A stretch of DNA of 64,000 nt from Streptomyces olindensis (GTDB lineage Bacteria > Actinomycetota > Actinomycetes > Streptomycetales > Streptomycetaceae). How positions within the stretch are numbered: the stretch's first letter is position 1; the number at the start of each line of letters is the position of its first letter. The notes beneath the pieces were generated by a model, which was not told the DNA's origin, searched no databases, and worked only from the letters and a program-made list of their open reading frames with translations. Positions 45,857-54,350 of the stretch are shown here, in pieces. The position numbers were made by a program, and so were the translations under genes. Location: NCBI GenBank assembly GCA_000696115.1, contig JJOH01000095.1, positions 124,001-188,000 on the forward strand, in the 5' to 3' direction.

Positions 45857-45890
45857 CCGACGGGCCGGGTCACGGGACCCGGCCCGTCGG
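45857..45890. terminator. bidirectional terminator between pruA and the reductase gene
   Basis: A perfect 15-bp stem (CCGACGGGCCGGGTC at 45857-45871 with 45876-45890) has a 4-nt loop and lies between convergent genes. Confidence 0.85.
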
Positions 45891-45915
45891 CGTATCCGGC
45901 CTCACGCACCCGGGC

Positions 45916-46863
45916 TCAGGGGTGCGGCACCAGCACGATCCCGCCCCGCGCGTGGCCTTCCTCGCCCAGTTCGTGCGCCTTGGCCGCCTCCGCCAGCGGC
46001 AGGGTCGTCGTCACGTGGACGCGGACGCGGCGGTCGGCGAGCAGCGGGGCGGTCCTCGCCAGGAGGTCGCCCGACGGGTCGGTGCGGACGAGGGCGAAGC
46101 GCAGCCCCCGCGCCTCCGCGTCCTCCGGGGCGAGGCCCAGGTCCTCGGGGACGGTGGAGAGCAGGATGCCGTCCGGGTGCAGGGTGTTGAGGGTGGACAG
46201 CGCGTGGTCGCCGCCGACCAGGTCGAGGGCGGCGTCGATGTCGTGGACGGACTCCGCGACGTCGCCGGCCGAGTCGTCGACGAGTTCGTCGGCGCCCAGC
46301 TCACGCAGGAAGTCGTGGTCCTCGGCGCGCGCCACGCCCACGACATGGGCGCCCTCCGCCTTGGCCAGCTGCACCGCCACGTGGCCGGTCCCGCCTGCCG
46401 CCGCGCGGACCAGCACGCGGCTGCCCGGGCCGACCCGGGCGATGTCGATCAGGGCGTGCCAGGCGGTGAGCGTGGCCGTCGGGGCGGCGGCCGCGTGGGC
46501 GTGGTCGAGACCGGCGGGTTTCGCGGCGAAGTGACCGGCCGGCGCGGTCACGTGCGTGGCGTGGCCGCCACCGTCGATCCGGCCGAACACCTCGTCCCCG
46601 GGCCGGAACCGGGTGACCCCGGCCCCCACCTCCTCGATCTCCCCCGACACGTCCTGCCCGAGCGTGAACGGCGGCTCCCCGAACAGCGGTGCCGCCCCGG
46701 AACGGGCCAGCCGGTCCGCCGGGTTGACCCCCGCCGCGTGCACCCGGAGCAGCACCTCGCCGGGGCCGGGCTCGGGCCGTGGCCGCTCCTCGATCTCCAG
46801 GACGTCCGGGCCGCCGAAGCGGTGCTGGGTGATCATCTGTGCGCGCGGCTTGGCCGTCGTCAT
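45916..46863 (-). CDS. quinone-oxidoreductase-type medium-chain reductase
   Basis: A 315-residue NADP-linked medium-chain dehydrogenase/reductase of the zinc-free quinone oxidoreductase group. The N-terminal GroES-like domain has VHAAGVNPADRLARSG, and the cofactor domain has the glycine motif AAAGGTGHVAVQLAK. The cysteine and histidine ligands of zinc alcohol dehydrogenases are absent. The ATG at 46863 is preferred because GGGAGGGAGA lies just upstream. The substrate is unknown. It diverges from the AAC(2')-like gene across 84 nt. Confidence 0.88.
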   Translation of the reverse strand: MTTAKPRAQMITQHRFGGPDVLEIEERPRPEPGPGEVLLRVHAAGVNPADRLARSGAAPLFGEPPFTLGQDVSGEIEEVGAGVTRFRPGDEVFGRIDGGGHATHVTAPAGHFAAKPAGLDHAHAAAAPTATLTAWHALIDIARVGPGSRVLVRAAAGGTGHVAVQLAKAEGAHVVGVARAEDHDFLRELGADELVDDSAGDVAESVHDIDAALDLVGGDHALSTLNTLHPDGILLSTVPEDLGLAPEDAEARGLRFALVRTDPSGDLLARTAPLLADRRVRVHVTTTLPLAEAAKAHELGEEGHARGGIVLVPHP

Positions 46864-46947
46864 CGGGTCTCCCTCCCGGAGCCGGACCCTTCCATCGTGC
46901 TCGCAAATCAGGTCGAGAGCCACCCGGCCCGTTCGCATACTGGGCCG

Positions 46948-47490
46948 ATGACCATCCGCCTGCGCACCGCCCACACCGCCGACCTCGCCCCCGCCGAACT
47001 CGACGCCGTACGGGCCCTGCTGGACGCCGCCTTCGACGGCGACTTCGGCGACGACGACTGGGACCACGGTCTCGGCGGCCTGCACGCCCTCGTCCACGAC
47101 GCCTCCGGCCTCGCCGCGCACGGGGCCGTGGTGATGCGCCGGGTGCGGCACCGCGGCCGGTGGCTGCGCACCGGGTACGTCGAGAACGTCGCCGTGCGCG
47201 CCGACGCCCGCCGCACCGGCCTCGGCGGGCGGGTCATGGCCGAGCTGGAACGCGTCGTCGACCGCGCCTACGACCTCGGCGCCCTCTCCGCCGGCGATGA
47301 CGGCGCCCGCCTCTACACCACCCGCGGCTGGCGGCCGTGGCGCGGCGAGGTGCACGCCCTCAGCCCGGACGACGGCATCGTCCGCCTGCCTGAGGAGGAG
47401 GGCAGCACCTACGTCCGCGCCGCCCTCGCCGGTCCGCTCGACCCCGCGCGCGAACTGCTCTTCGACTGGCGGGACGGCGATGTGCTCTAG
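46948..47490 (+). CDS. AAC(2')-family aminoglycoside N-acetyltransferase homologue
   Basis: A 180-residue GNAT protein that follows the aminoglycoside 2'-N-acetyltransferase pattern known from mycobacteria (AAC(2')-I). Shared features are DWDHGLGGLHAL near residue 32, GYVENVAVRADARR at the acetyl-CoA motif, YDLGALS, RLYTTRGWRPWRG and the C-terminal ELLFDWRDGDVL. Length matches the family. It should acetylate the 2'-amino group of aminoglycosides or a cellular amine, but the physiological substrate of chromosomal members is not settled. A CATACT hexamer lies 6 nt before the ATG, implying a leaderless message. Confidence 0.85.
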   Translation: MTIRLRTAHTADLAPAELDAVRALLDAAFDGDFGDDDWDHGLGGLHALVHDASGLAAHGAVVMRRVRHRGRWLRTGYVENVAVRADARRTGLGGRVMAELERVVDRAYDLGALSAGDDGARLYTTRGWRPWRGEVHALSPDDGIVRLPEEEGSTYVRAALAGPLDPARELLFDWRDGDVL

Positions 47491-47526
47491 GAATCCCCGC
47501 AGGTCAGCGGCGTGTGACCCAGTCCA

Positions 47527-47567
47527 CTGTCTCAGATAGTAGGAAGTCCGAGTAATTGTGGAGACAG
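47527..47567. promoter_or_regulatory. low-GC inverted repeat upstream of a small gene
   Basis: CTGTCTC (47527-47533) and GAGACAG (47561-47567) form a 7-bp inverted repeat around 27 nt of unusually AT-rich sequence, including GATAGTAGGAAGTCC and AGTAATTG. It lies in a 249-nt gap before a 43-codon gene. It may be an operator, a promoter region or part of a small RNA. I see no other feature in the gap. Confidence 0.4.
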
Positions 47568-47739
47568 ATGCTCCGGACTCCCTTAGCTTTGTAGGAGCCG
47601 AACGTCTCGCTCGACCAAGCGAATGGCGGTCGTGAGCCGGGCCCCGTGCAGGCAACCCCTGCGGCATCGCTCCCCGCCCCATCCGGCGTCTCGAAACCCT
47701 CTTCCGCACTCCGTGCTGTATCGAAGGAGTCGATTTCCC

Positions 47740-47871
47740 ATGGCCGAGACGACCGTCCGCCGCCGAGTCCGTCACGTCTCCCGTACGAGCGAGTCCGACC
47801 GCAAGGCCGCCGCCGCCGCGCTCCAGCGCGCCCTCGACCGCAGGGACAACGGCGGATCCACCGGCCACTGA
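47740..47871 (+). CDS. small basic protein
   Basis: A 43-residue protein starting at ATG 47740 behind a clear AAGGAG (47724-47729). The sequence is Arg-rich at the N terminus (MAETTVRRRVRHVSRTSE), then an Ala-rich helix (DRKAAAAALQRALDRRD) and a polar end. No family is recognised. The good ribosome site and coding-type third positions support it as real. It sits between the AAC(2')-like gene and the convergent phosphatase. Confidence 0.65.
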   Translation: MAETTVRRRVRHVSRTSESDRKAAAAALQRALDRRDNGGSTGH

Positions 47872-47940
47872 GCCGCATCAAGACCCACCAGGGCCGCACA
47901 GGACCGGGAGCCGCACCCGACCGGGGCGCGGTGCGGGGCC

Positions 47941-49518
47941 TCACGCCCCGCGCCGCACCTCGAAGTGGTCGATCCGCTCACCGCTGGACGCGAGCGCCGA
48001 CACCTTCAGCCTCGGCGCGGCGCCGCTCACCGCCTCCACCGAGAGGAACGAGAAACCGCGGTAGCGCACCCGCGACCACTGCACCGACTCCGCCCGGGTG
48101 TCCCGGGACCTGGTCCACCGGAACGTGTCGACCGACTCTTGGTCGGCGGTGTTCCCCTCGTAGCTTTCCTTCACGCCGTCCGGGAAGCCGTACAGCTCCT
48201 TGCCGCCGCCGCCCGCGGTGACGTAGACGATCCCGTCCCGCCGCGGGTCCGTCGTCCCGCCGACCGGCACCGGCCTGCCCACCTCGCCGTTCCGGATGGC
48301 GTCGGTCCGCTCGTAGACGTGGTTGTGCCCGTTGATCACCAGGTCCACCTGGTGCCGGGCGAACAGCGGCAGCCACTCGGCGCGCACCCCGCCGTCGGAG
48401 GCGTGCGTGGACGTCGAGTACGCGCAGTGGTGGAAGAAGACGACGATGAAGTCCACGTCCTTCGAGGCCCTCAACTCGCCGAGCGTGCCGTCCAGCCACT
48501 TCGTCTGCCGGCCCTCCGTGTAGCCGAGGTTGGCGGGGATCTCGTACGACACGTCGTTCGCGTCCAGCGCGACCACGCCGACGTTGCCGTACGTGAAGGC
48601 GTACACGCCCGGTGCCGTGCGCGCGTCGAAGCCGCTGTCCGGCAGGGAGAACCGGGCGAGTTGACCGCCGTAGCCGTCCGGCGAGTACCAGGCCTCCATG
48701 TCGTGGTTGCCGGTCGTCACCATCCACGGCACCGACCTGGCCACCGGCTCGGTCTGCTTGAGGAACCGGTCCCACTGGCTCGCGTCGAAGACGTCCGACT
48801 CCTTGCCCTTGCCGGTCGGGTCCGCGTAGCAGATGTCCCCCGCGTGGAGATGGAAGGCGGGCTTCCGGAGCAGCAGCGTACGGTCGTTGAGGGCCGCCTC
48901 CTCGCCCACGCCCTGGTCGCCGAACGCGGTGAACACGAACCGCTCGGGCGGACTCGCGGGTGCCGTGCGGAAGGACGTGATGGTCGAGCGGTGCCGCGGG
49001 GACGCCGGGTCGAAGCCCTCGTGGCCGACGCCGTAGTAGTACGTCGTATCGGGGCGCAGGCCGTCCAGCGCCGCGTGCAGGTAGAACTGGTCGACCGCCG
49101 CCCGCACGCCGTTCAGCTCCGGGGTGTGCAGGTCGCGCAGCTCCGCCTCGATCCTGCGGCCGAGGTCGTCGGGGCGCAGGCCCACCCGGACGTACGGCTT
49201 CTTCACCGCGAGCGGCACCTGCCAGGAGATCCGCATCTGCGTCTTCGGGTCGGCCCCGAAGGCGAGGTGGCGGCCGAAGGGCGTGATGAAGGAGCCGGGC
49301 GCCTTCGACGTGCTCGGCGCCGGGCTCCGCGTCGCCGTGGCGCCGCCCCGCCCGGAGTCCGGACCGGAGCCGCAGCCGGTCAGCAGCCCGCTCGCCACCG
49401 CGCCCGCCGTCACCAGCGTGCGCCGCCGCGACAGCCGGGTGCGCAGGTACTCGTGCTGCTCGGCCATGCTCATCCGGCGGGCGAGCTCGGGCGGGACGCC
49501 GAAGTGGGGGATCTCCAT
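47941..49518 (-). CDS. purple-acid-phosphatase-like Tat lipoprotein
   Basis: A 525-residue exported metallophosphoesterase. After a 29-residue leader comes a twin-arginine signal (LSRRRTLVTAGAVASG) ending in a lipobox-like LLTGC, so it is probably a Tat-exported lipoprotein. A fibronectin-like N-terminal domain precedes the metallophosphatase domain, which has FGDQGVG, HAGDICYAD, TTGNHDMEAWY, FFHHCAYS and NGHNHVYERT in the canonical order. All metal ligands appear present. It probably hydrolyses phosphomonoesters outside the cell. It diverges from leuB over 143 nt. No Pho box was recognised, but I could not search systematically. Confidence 0.88.
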   Translation of the reverse strand: MEIPHFGVPPELARRMSMAEQHEYLRTRLSRRRTLVTAGAVASGLLTGCGSGPDSGRGGATATRSPAPSTSKAPGSFITPFGRHLAFGADPKTQMRISWQVPLAVKKPYVRVGLRPDDLGRRIEAELRDLHTPELNGVRAAVDQFYLHAALDGLRPDTTYYYGVGHEGFDPASPRHRSTITSFRTAPASPPERFVFTAFGDQGVGEEAALNDRTLLLRKPAFHLHAGDICYADPTGKGKESDVFDASQWDRFLKQTEPVARSVPWMVTTGNHDMEAWYSPDGYGGQLARFSLPDSGFDARTAPGVYAFTYGNVGVVALDANDVSYEIPANLGYTEGRQTKWLDGTLGELRASKDVDFIVVFFHHCAYSTSTHASDGGVRAEWLPLFARHQVDLVINGHNHVYERTDAIRNGEVGRPVPVGGTTDPRRDGIVYVTAGGGGKELYGFPDGVKESYEGNTADQESVDTFRWTRSRDTRAESVQWSRVRYRGFSFLSVEAVSGAAPRLKVSALASSGERIDHFEVRRGA

Positions 49519-49661
49519 GTCCAGTGAACTTCCCAGCGGAGGCCAACAGCCGCACCACGTACGGGTGAACGGCGGTCGACGGCCGCGTGCGGTCACCCGG
49601 GCGGGTGTCCGCATCACGGACACCTCGTGTCATCCCATGGGACGAGGAGTAGGGTGCCCGC

Positions 49662-50705
49662 ATGTCTCGCAGCATCAATCTCGCAGTGATCCCGGGTGAC
49701 GGCATCGGCCAGGAGGTCGTGGCCGAAGGTCTCAAGGTCCTCTCCGCCGTCCTTCCGCAGGATGTGAAGCTGGAGACCAAGGAGTACGACTTCGGCGCGC
49801 GGCGCTACCACGCCACCGGTGAGACCCTCACCGACGCCGACCTCGACGCCCTGAAGAAGCACGACGCCATCCTGCTCGGTGCGATCGGCGACCCGTCCGT
49901 GCCGTCCGGCGTCCTGGAGCGCGGCTTCCTGCTCAAGCTCCGCTTCGCCTTCGACCACCACGTCAACCTGCGCCCCTCGAAGCTGCTCCCGGGTGTCTCC
50001 ACCCCGCTGGCCGGCGAGCCGCAGATCGACTTCGTCGTGGTCCGCGAGGGCACCGAGGGCCCGTACACCGGCAACGGCGGCACGATCCGCAAGGGCACCG
50101 AGCACGAGGTCGCCACCGAGGTCTCCGTGAACACGGCCTTCGGTGTCGAGCGCGTGGTCCGGGACGCCTTCGCGCGGGCCCAGGCCCGCCCGCGCAAGAA
50201 GCTGGCGCTGATCCACAAGAACAACGTGCTGACCTTCGCGGGTCACCTGTGGACGAACATCTTCAACAAGGTGGCCGAGGAGTTCCCCGAGGTCACCACC
50301 GAGTACATGCACGTGGACGCGGCGACGATCTACCTCGTCACGCAGCCCGAGCGCTTCGACGTCATCGTCACCGACAACCTCTTCGGCGACATCGTCACCG
50401 ACCTCGCCGCGGCCGTCTCCGGCGGCATCGGCGTGGCCGCCTCCGGCAACATCAACCCGTCCGGAGAGTTCCCGTCCATGTTCGAGCCCGTACACGGCTC
50501 GGCCCCGGACATCGCCGGCCAGGGCAAGGCCGACCCGACCGCCACCGTGCTGTCCGTCGCCCTGCTGCTGCGCCACCTCGGCTACGAGGCCGAGGCCGCC
50601 CGGATCGACGAGGCGGTCGCCGCCGACCTCGGCGAGCGGGCCGGCAAGCCCGCCCGCTCCACCGCGGAGATCGGCGACGCGCTCGCCGTACGCGTAGCCG
50701 GCTGA
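49662..50705 (+). CDS. leuB: 3-isopropylmalate dehydrogenase
   Basis: A 347-residue beta-decarboxylating dehydrogenase with the segments NLAVIPGDGIGQEV, LRKGTEHEV-like TIRKGTEHEVATE, HKNNVLTFAG, VTDNLFGDIVTDLAA and EPVHGSAPDIAGQ. The enzyme oxidises 3-isopropylmalate in leucine synthesis and probably also methylmalate in the citramalate route begun by CimA. A TAGGGT hexamer (49650-49655) ends 6 nt before the ATG and there is no ribosome site, so the message is likely leaderless. A hairpin terminator follows. Confidence 0.96.
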   Translation: MSRSINLAVIPGDGIGQEVVAEGLKVLSAVLPQDVKLETKEYDFGARRYHATGETLTDADLDALKKHDAILLGAIGDPSVPSGVLERGFLLKLRFAFDHHVNLRPSKLLPGVSTPLAGEPQIDFVVVREGTEGPYTGNGGTIRKGTEHEVATEVSVNTAFGVERVVRDAFARAQARPRKKLALIHKNNVLTFAGHLWTNIFNKVAEEFPEVTTEYMHVDAATIYLVTQPERFDVIVTDNLFGDIVTDLAAAVSGGIGVAASGNINPSGEFPSMFEPVHGSAPDIAGQGKADPTATVLSVALLLRHLGYEAEAARIDEAVAADLGERAGKPARSTAEIGDALAVRVAG

Positions 50706-50723
50706 CCCGCCGCGCTCCACCAA

Positions 50724-50752
50724 GCCGCCGGGTCGCATCCGCACCCGGCGGC
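50724..50752 (+). terminator. leuB terminator hairpin
   Basis: GCCGCCGGGT (50724-50733) pairs perfectly with ACCCGGCGGC (50743-50752) around a 9-nt loop. It is the only strong hairpin in the 240-nt leuB-ilvE gap. The rest of the gap has a GATAATCG stretch near 50831 that could be a -10 region, and no gene I can support. Confidence 0.75.
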
Positions 50753-50945
50753 TTCCGCATGTTCCCGCCGGGTGCCACCATCGACCACCGGGCCGTATTC
50801 ACCCCGTTCCTTCCGCCGCCGCCCCCGGGCGATAATCGAACGCGAGGCCGCGGAACGAGGGAATGCTCGGACGTCCTAGCACTGGTCACCATCAGCGCAG
50901 TACCGAGCGCGGCCCGTCACTACAACCGGTGAAGGACATCAACCC

Positions 50946-52034
50946 ATGACGACGCCCACGATCGAGCTCAAGCCGTCCGCCAACCCGCTCTCCGCCGCAG
51001 AGCGCGAGGCGATCCTGGCCAACCCCGGGTTCGGCCGCCACTTCACCGATCACATGGTGACGATCAAGTGGACGGAGGGCCGCGGCTGGCACGACGGCCA
51101 GCTCGTGCCGTACGCGCCGATCTCCCTCGACCCGGCCACCACGGTCCTGCACTACGCGCAGGAGATCTTCGAGGGTCTGAAGGCCTACCGCCGCCCCGAC
51201 GGCTCGGTCGCCACGTTCCGGCCGGAGAAGAACGCCGAGCGCTTCCAGCGGTCCGCGCGCCGGCTCGCGATGCCCGAGCTGCCGGTCGAGACGTTCATCG
51301 AGGCGTGCGACGCGCTGGTCAGGCAGGACAGGGCGTGGGTTCCGGCGCACGGCGGCGAGGAGTCCCTCTACCTGCGCCCGTTCATGATCGCGACCGAGGT
51401 CGGGCTGGGTGTGAAGCCGGCCAACGAGTACCTGTTCCTGGTGATCGCCTCGCCGGCCGGCGCGTACTTCCCGGGCGGCGTGCAGCCGGTCTCCATCTGG
51501 GTCTCCGAGGACCGCGTCCGCGCCGTCCCCGGCGGCATGGGCGACGCGAAGACGGGCGGCAACTACGCGGCGTCCCTGCTCGCGCAGGCCGAGGCCGCGA
51601 CGAAGGGCTGCGACCAGGTCTGCTACCTCGACGCGGTGGAGCACACCTGGGTCGAGGAGCTCGGGGGCATGAACCTGTACTTCGTGTACGGGAACAAGAT
51701 CGTCACGCCGTCCCTCACCGGCTCGATCCTGGAGGGCGTCACGCGCGACTCCCTGCTCACCGTCGCCCGTGACCTCGGCTACGAGGCCGAGGAGGGCAGG
51801 GTCTCGGTCGAGCAGTGGCAGCGGGACTCGGAGAACGGGTCGCTGACCGAGGTGTTCGCCTGCGGTACGGCCGCGGTGATCACGCCGGTCGGGACGGTGA
51901 AGCGGGCCGGGGCGGAGTGGAAGCAGAGCGGGGGTGAGCCGGGCGAGGTCACGCTGCGGCTGCGCCAGGCGCTGCTGGACATCCAGCGGGGCACGGCCCC
52001 GGACACCCACGGCTGGATGCACCAGCTGGGCTGA
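50946..52034 (+). CDS. ilvE: branched-chain amino acid aminotransferase
   Basis: A 362-residue fold-type IV PLP aminotransferase that exchanges amino groups between glutamate and the keto acids of valine, leucine and isoleucine. The PLP-binding Lys202 lies in GDAKTGGNYA. Other family landmarks are the FEGLKAYRRPDG loop, the LYLRPFMIATE segment and AVEHTWVEELGGMNLYFVYG. ATG 50946 has GAAGGA upstream. The length matches the actinobacterial IlvE. It supplies the last step of the pathway formed by the ilvBNC, leuB and cimA genes in this window. Confidence 0.96.
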   Translation: MTTPTIELKPSANPLSAAEREAILANPGFGRHFTDHMVTIKWTEGRGWHDGQLVPYAPISLDPATTVLHYAQEIFEGLKAYRRPDGSVATFRPEKNAERFQRSARRLAMPELPVETFIEACDALVRQDRAWVPAHGGEESLYLRPFMIATEVGLGVKPANEYLFLVIASPAGAYFPGGVQPVSIWVSEDRVRAVPGGMGDAKTGGNYAASLLAQAEAATKGCDQVCYLDAVEHTWVEELGGMNLYFVYGNKIVTPSLTGSILEGVTRDSLLTVARDLGYEAEEGRVSVEQWQRDSENGSLTEVFACGTAAVITPVGTVKRAGAEWKQSGGEPGEVTLRLRQALLDIQRGTAPDTHGWMHQLG

Positions 52035-52048
52035 GGCCGCCCCGCCAC

Positions 52049-52065
52049 CGGGGGCTCCGCCCCCG
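52049..52065. repeat. 17-bp intergenic hairpin element, copy 2
   Basis: This is identical to the 17-mer at 34096-34112. It lies in the 41-nt gap between convergent ilvE and the NCS1 permease gene and probably terminates both. Confidence 0.8.
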
Positions 52066-52075
52066 GGCCCCCGGC

Positions 52076-53527
52076 CTATGCCCGCCCGCCACCCGACGCG
52101 GTCGGACAAGACGTGCTGGGCGCCTCCCCGACCCCGGGTTCCGCAGCCACGGCCCCCGGGGTCGACAACGCGTACGCCGCGCCGCCCACCAGCCCCGACA
52201 GCAGGAAGCTGATGTCCACCCCGCCGGTCAGGGCCAGCAGCGGGCCCTCGTACGACGGCAGGGACACCGCGAGGACGCCGACGGTCGCGCCGGCCGCCCA
52301 GGACAGGGTCGCCGGGATGTTCCAGCCGGCGCGGTACCAGTAGACGCCGCCCCGTGCGCGGCGGTTGAAGACCTGGAGGGCGTCCGCGTCGTACACCCCG
52401 CCGCAGCGGGCGAAGCCGATGAGGGTGATGACCGCCCACGGCGTGCCGATCGCGGTCAGCAGGAGGACGAAGGACGTCATCGCGTCCTGCGCGGTCGAGA
52501 ACCAGTGCCCGGCGAAGACCGCGGCCGTGGCCACGACCGCGACCACGTACGTCGCCCGGGCCCGTGAGGCGCGCGGCAGGATCGCGTCCAGGTCGAGGCC
52601 CATCGAGTACAGCATCAGACCCGCGTTGCCGACCGAGCCCGCCGAGGCCGCCAGCAGCAGCGGGACCAGGTACCAGCCGGGGGCCGCGTCGACCAGCGGG
52701 CCCGCGTAGTCCAGGGCCGCCCGGGCCGCGTACGCGGTGAACGTGCCGAACAGCTGCGGCACCAGCAGGCCCAGCATCAGGCCCAGCCAGGTCGCGTGCA
52801 GGACCCGGCGGGAGGAGTGGCGGGCCGGTGAGATGTAGCGGGTGTAGTCGCCGAGCAGGGTGATGAAGGCGATCGGTCCGGACAGCCCGGCCGCCACGGC
52901 CGCGAGCAGCCACGTCGGCCAGAAACCGCCCAGCAGGTAGCCGCCGGCCTCCGGCAGCGCGTCCGTCGTGAAGTCGGGGGCGTAGGCGATCACCCCCAGC
53001 GCCAGCAGGGCCGTCATGCCGAACGCCAGGGCCCGGGACATCGCCAGCAGCACCCGGTAGCCGTACACCGCGCCCGCGACGGTGGCCGCCGCGAGCACCC
53101 CGTAGACGATCCCGTACGACAGGCCGTCCTGCGGCAGCCCGGCCAGCCGGCTCAGCACGCCCACCATCACGTCACCGCCGATCCACACGGTCAGCGCGGT
53201 GTAGCCGAGGGCGAGGAGCAGGCCGACCACCGAACCGACCAGGCGCCCGCGCACCCCGAACTGGGCGCCGGAGGACGTCGACAGGTTGGTGCCCGTGCGC
53301 AGGGAGACCAGCGCGAGGGGGGCCGTGAACACCACGCCCACCACCGTGCCCGCCACGACCGCGCTGACCGACGACCACCAGTCCAGGCCGAAGGACGGCG
53401 GCAGCCAGCCGAAGACGATCACGCCGAGACAGAGGTTGGAGCCGAGCAGGATCGAGACGAGGTCCCGTGGCCCACTCGTGCGTTCCTCCTGGGGGATGGT
53501 GTCGACTCCGCGTTGTTCGATCGGCAT
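52076..53527 (-). CDS. NCS1-family permease (cytosine/allantoin/purine type)
   Basis: A 483-residue integral membrane protein with about 12 helices of the nucleobase-cation-symport-1 family. The N-terminal half has the SNLCLGVIVFGWLPP helix and SSGAQFGVRGRL loop, the middle has GPIAFITLLGDYTRYISP, and the C-terminal half has NRRARGGVYWYRAGWN. Known members carry cytosine, uracil, allantoin, hydantoins or thiamine precursors. It diverges from the urease-like operon, and an operator-like repeat 15 nt before its start matches one before ureAB. It therefore probably imports the substrate of that pathway, perhaps a ureido compound. Confidence 0.88.
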   Translation of the reverse strand: MPIEQRGVDTIPQEERTSGPRDLVSILLGSNLCLGVIVFGWLPPSFGLDWWSSVSAVVAGTVVGVVFTAPLALVSLRTGTNLSTSSGAQFGVRGRLVGSVVGLLLALGYTALTVWIGGDVMVGVLSRLAGLPQDGLSYGIVYGVLAAATVAGAVYGYRVLLAMSRALAFGMTALLALGVIAYAPDFTTDALPEAGGYLLGGFWPTWLLAAVAAGLSGPIAFITLLGDYTRYISPARHSSRRVLHATWLGLMLGLLVPQLFGTFTAYAARAALDYAGPLVDAAPGWYLVPLLLAASAGSVGNAGLMLYSMGLDLDAILPRASRARATYVVAVVATAAVFAGHWFSTAQDAMTSFVLLLTAIGTPWAVITLIGFARCGGVYDADALQVFNRRARGGVYWYRAGWNIPATLSWAAGATVGVLAVSLPSYEGPLLALTGGVDISFLLSGLVGGAAYALSTPGAVAAEPGVGEAPSTSCPTASGGGRA

Positions 53528-53542
53528 GCTGGTCTCCCTCGG

Positions 53543-53558
53543 TTAGAGCGACGTTCAA
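53543..53558. promoter_or_regulatory. candidate TetR operator, copy 1 (permease side)
   Basis: TTAGAGCGACGTTCAA resembles the palindromic copy 2 at 53610-53630, sharing TTAGAG-n-GA-n-GTTC. It lies 15 nt upstream of the permease start. It is a weaker palindrome than copy 2. Confidence 0.55.
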
Positions 53559-53609
53559 TGTGATGTGCACGATGCCCTGCCGTCAACCTTCCGGAACGGA
53601 GAAATTCAT

Positions 53610-53630
53610 GTTTAGAGTGATGTTCTAAAC
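53610..53630. promoter_or_regulatory. candidate TetR operator, copy 2 (ureAB side)
   Basis: GTTTAGA-N7-TCTAAAC is a perfect 7-bp inverted repeat directly before the ureAB ribosome site (GGAGGGA). The site matches the size of a TetR operator, and a tetR gene ends the operon. Confidence 0.65.
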
Positions 53631-53642
53631 GGAGGGAGTGAC

Positions 53643-54350
53643 ATGCGGCTGACCCCGACCGAACGCGACCGGCTGCTGCTCTTCGGCGCCGCCGAGCTCG
53701 CCCGCGCCCGCCGGGCGAGGGGCCTGAGGCTCAACGTCCCCGAGGCGACCGCGCTCATCGCCGACACGGTGTGCGAGGCCGCCCGGGACGGCAGACGGCT
53801 CGCGGAGGCCATCGAGGCCGCCCGGTCCGTCCTCGGGCCCGACGACGTGCTGCCCGGAGTCGCCGATGTCGTCACCGAGGTGCACGTCGAGGCGGTCTTC
53901 GACGACGGCTCGCGGCTCGCGGTCGTCACCGACCCGATGGGCGGCGGCTCGGGCCCGGACGCGCCGGGCGCCCTGCTGCCGGGGCCGGAGCACCCCGAGC
54001 CGGAGCCGGCCGTACGGCTGACGGTGACCAACACCGCGACCGTGCCGGTCTCCGTCACCTCCCACTTCCACTTCTTCGAGGCCAACCCGCGGCTCGACTT
54101 CGCACGCGCCGAGGCCTACGGCATGCGGCTCGCCGTGCCCGCCGGGTCCTCCGTGCGGTTCGGGCCGGGGGAGAGCGTCGAGGTGGGGCTCGTGCCCCTC
54201 GGAGGCGAACGGATCGCGATCGGGTTCGCCGGGCTCGTCGACGGACCGCTGGACGCGCCGGGCGCCCGCGAGGAGGCGCTGCGCCGGGCCGCCGCCTGCG
54301 GCTACCTCGGCGTACCGGACACGACACCTGGACAGGAGGCCGCGCGATGA
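53643..54350 (+). CDS. ureAB: fused urease gamma-beta subunit
   Basis: A 235-residue fusion of UreA (gamma, residues about 1-100, with RLTPTERDRLLLF and RLNVPEATALIAD) and UreB (beta, from about 130, with VTNTATVPVSVTSHFHFFEANP and GLVPLGG). The linker between them is Pro/Gly-rich. Fusions of this sort are known in other ureases. The TGA stop overlaps the ureC start (ATGA). With UreC it should form the trimeric catalytic unit. None of the maturation genes ureD, ureE, ureF or ureG is present in the window. Confidence 0.93.
   Translation: MRLTPTERDRLLLFGAAELARARRARGLRLNVPEATALIADTVCEAARDGRRLAEAIEAARSVLGPDDVLPGVADVVTEVHVEAVFDDGSRLAVVTDPMGGGSGPDAPGALLPGPEHPEPEPAVRLTVTNTATVPVSVTSHFHFFEANPRLDFARAEAYGMRLAVPAGSSVRFGPGESVEVGLVPLGGERIAIGFAGLVDGPLDAPGAREEALRRAAACGYLGVPDTTPGQEAAR

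Noticed and set aside
50863..50949. Possible upstream ORF or BCAA attenuator before ilvE; one frame reads VLALVTISAV
   Set aside because: The Val/Leu/Ile-rich frame has no ATG, GTG or TTG start nearby. The frame that does start with ATG 50863 is not rich in branched-chain residues, and no terminator hairpin with T-run lies between it and ilvE.
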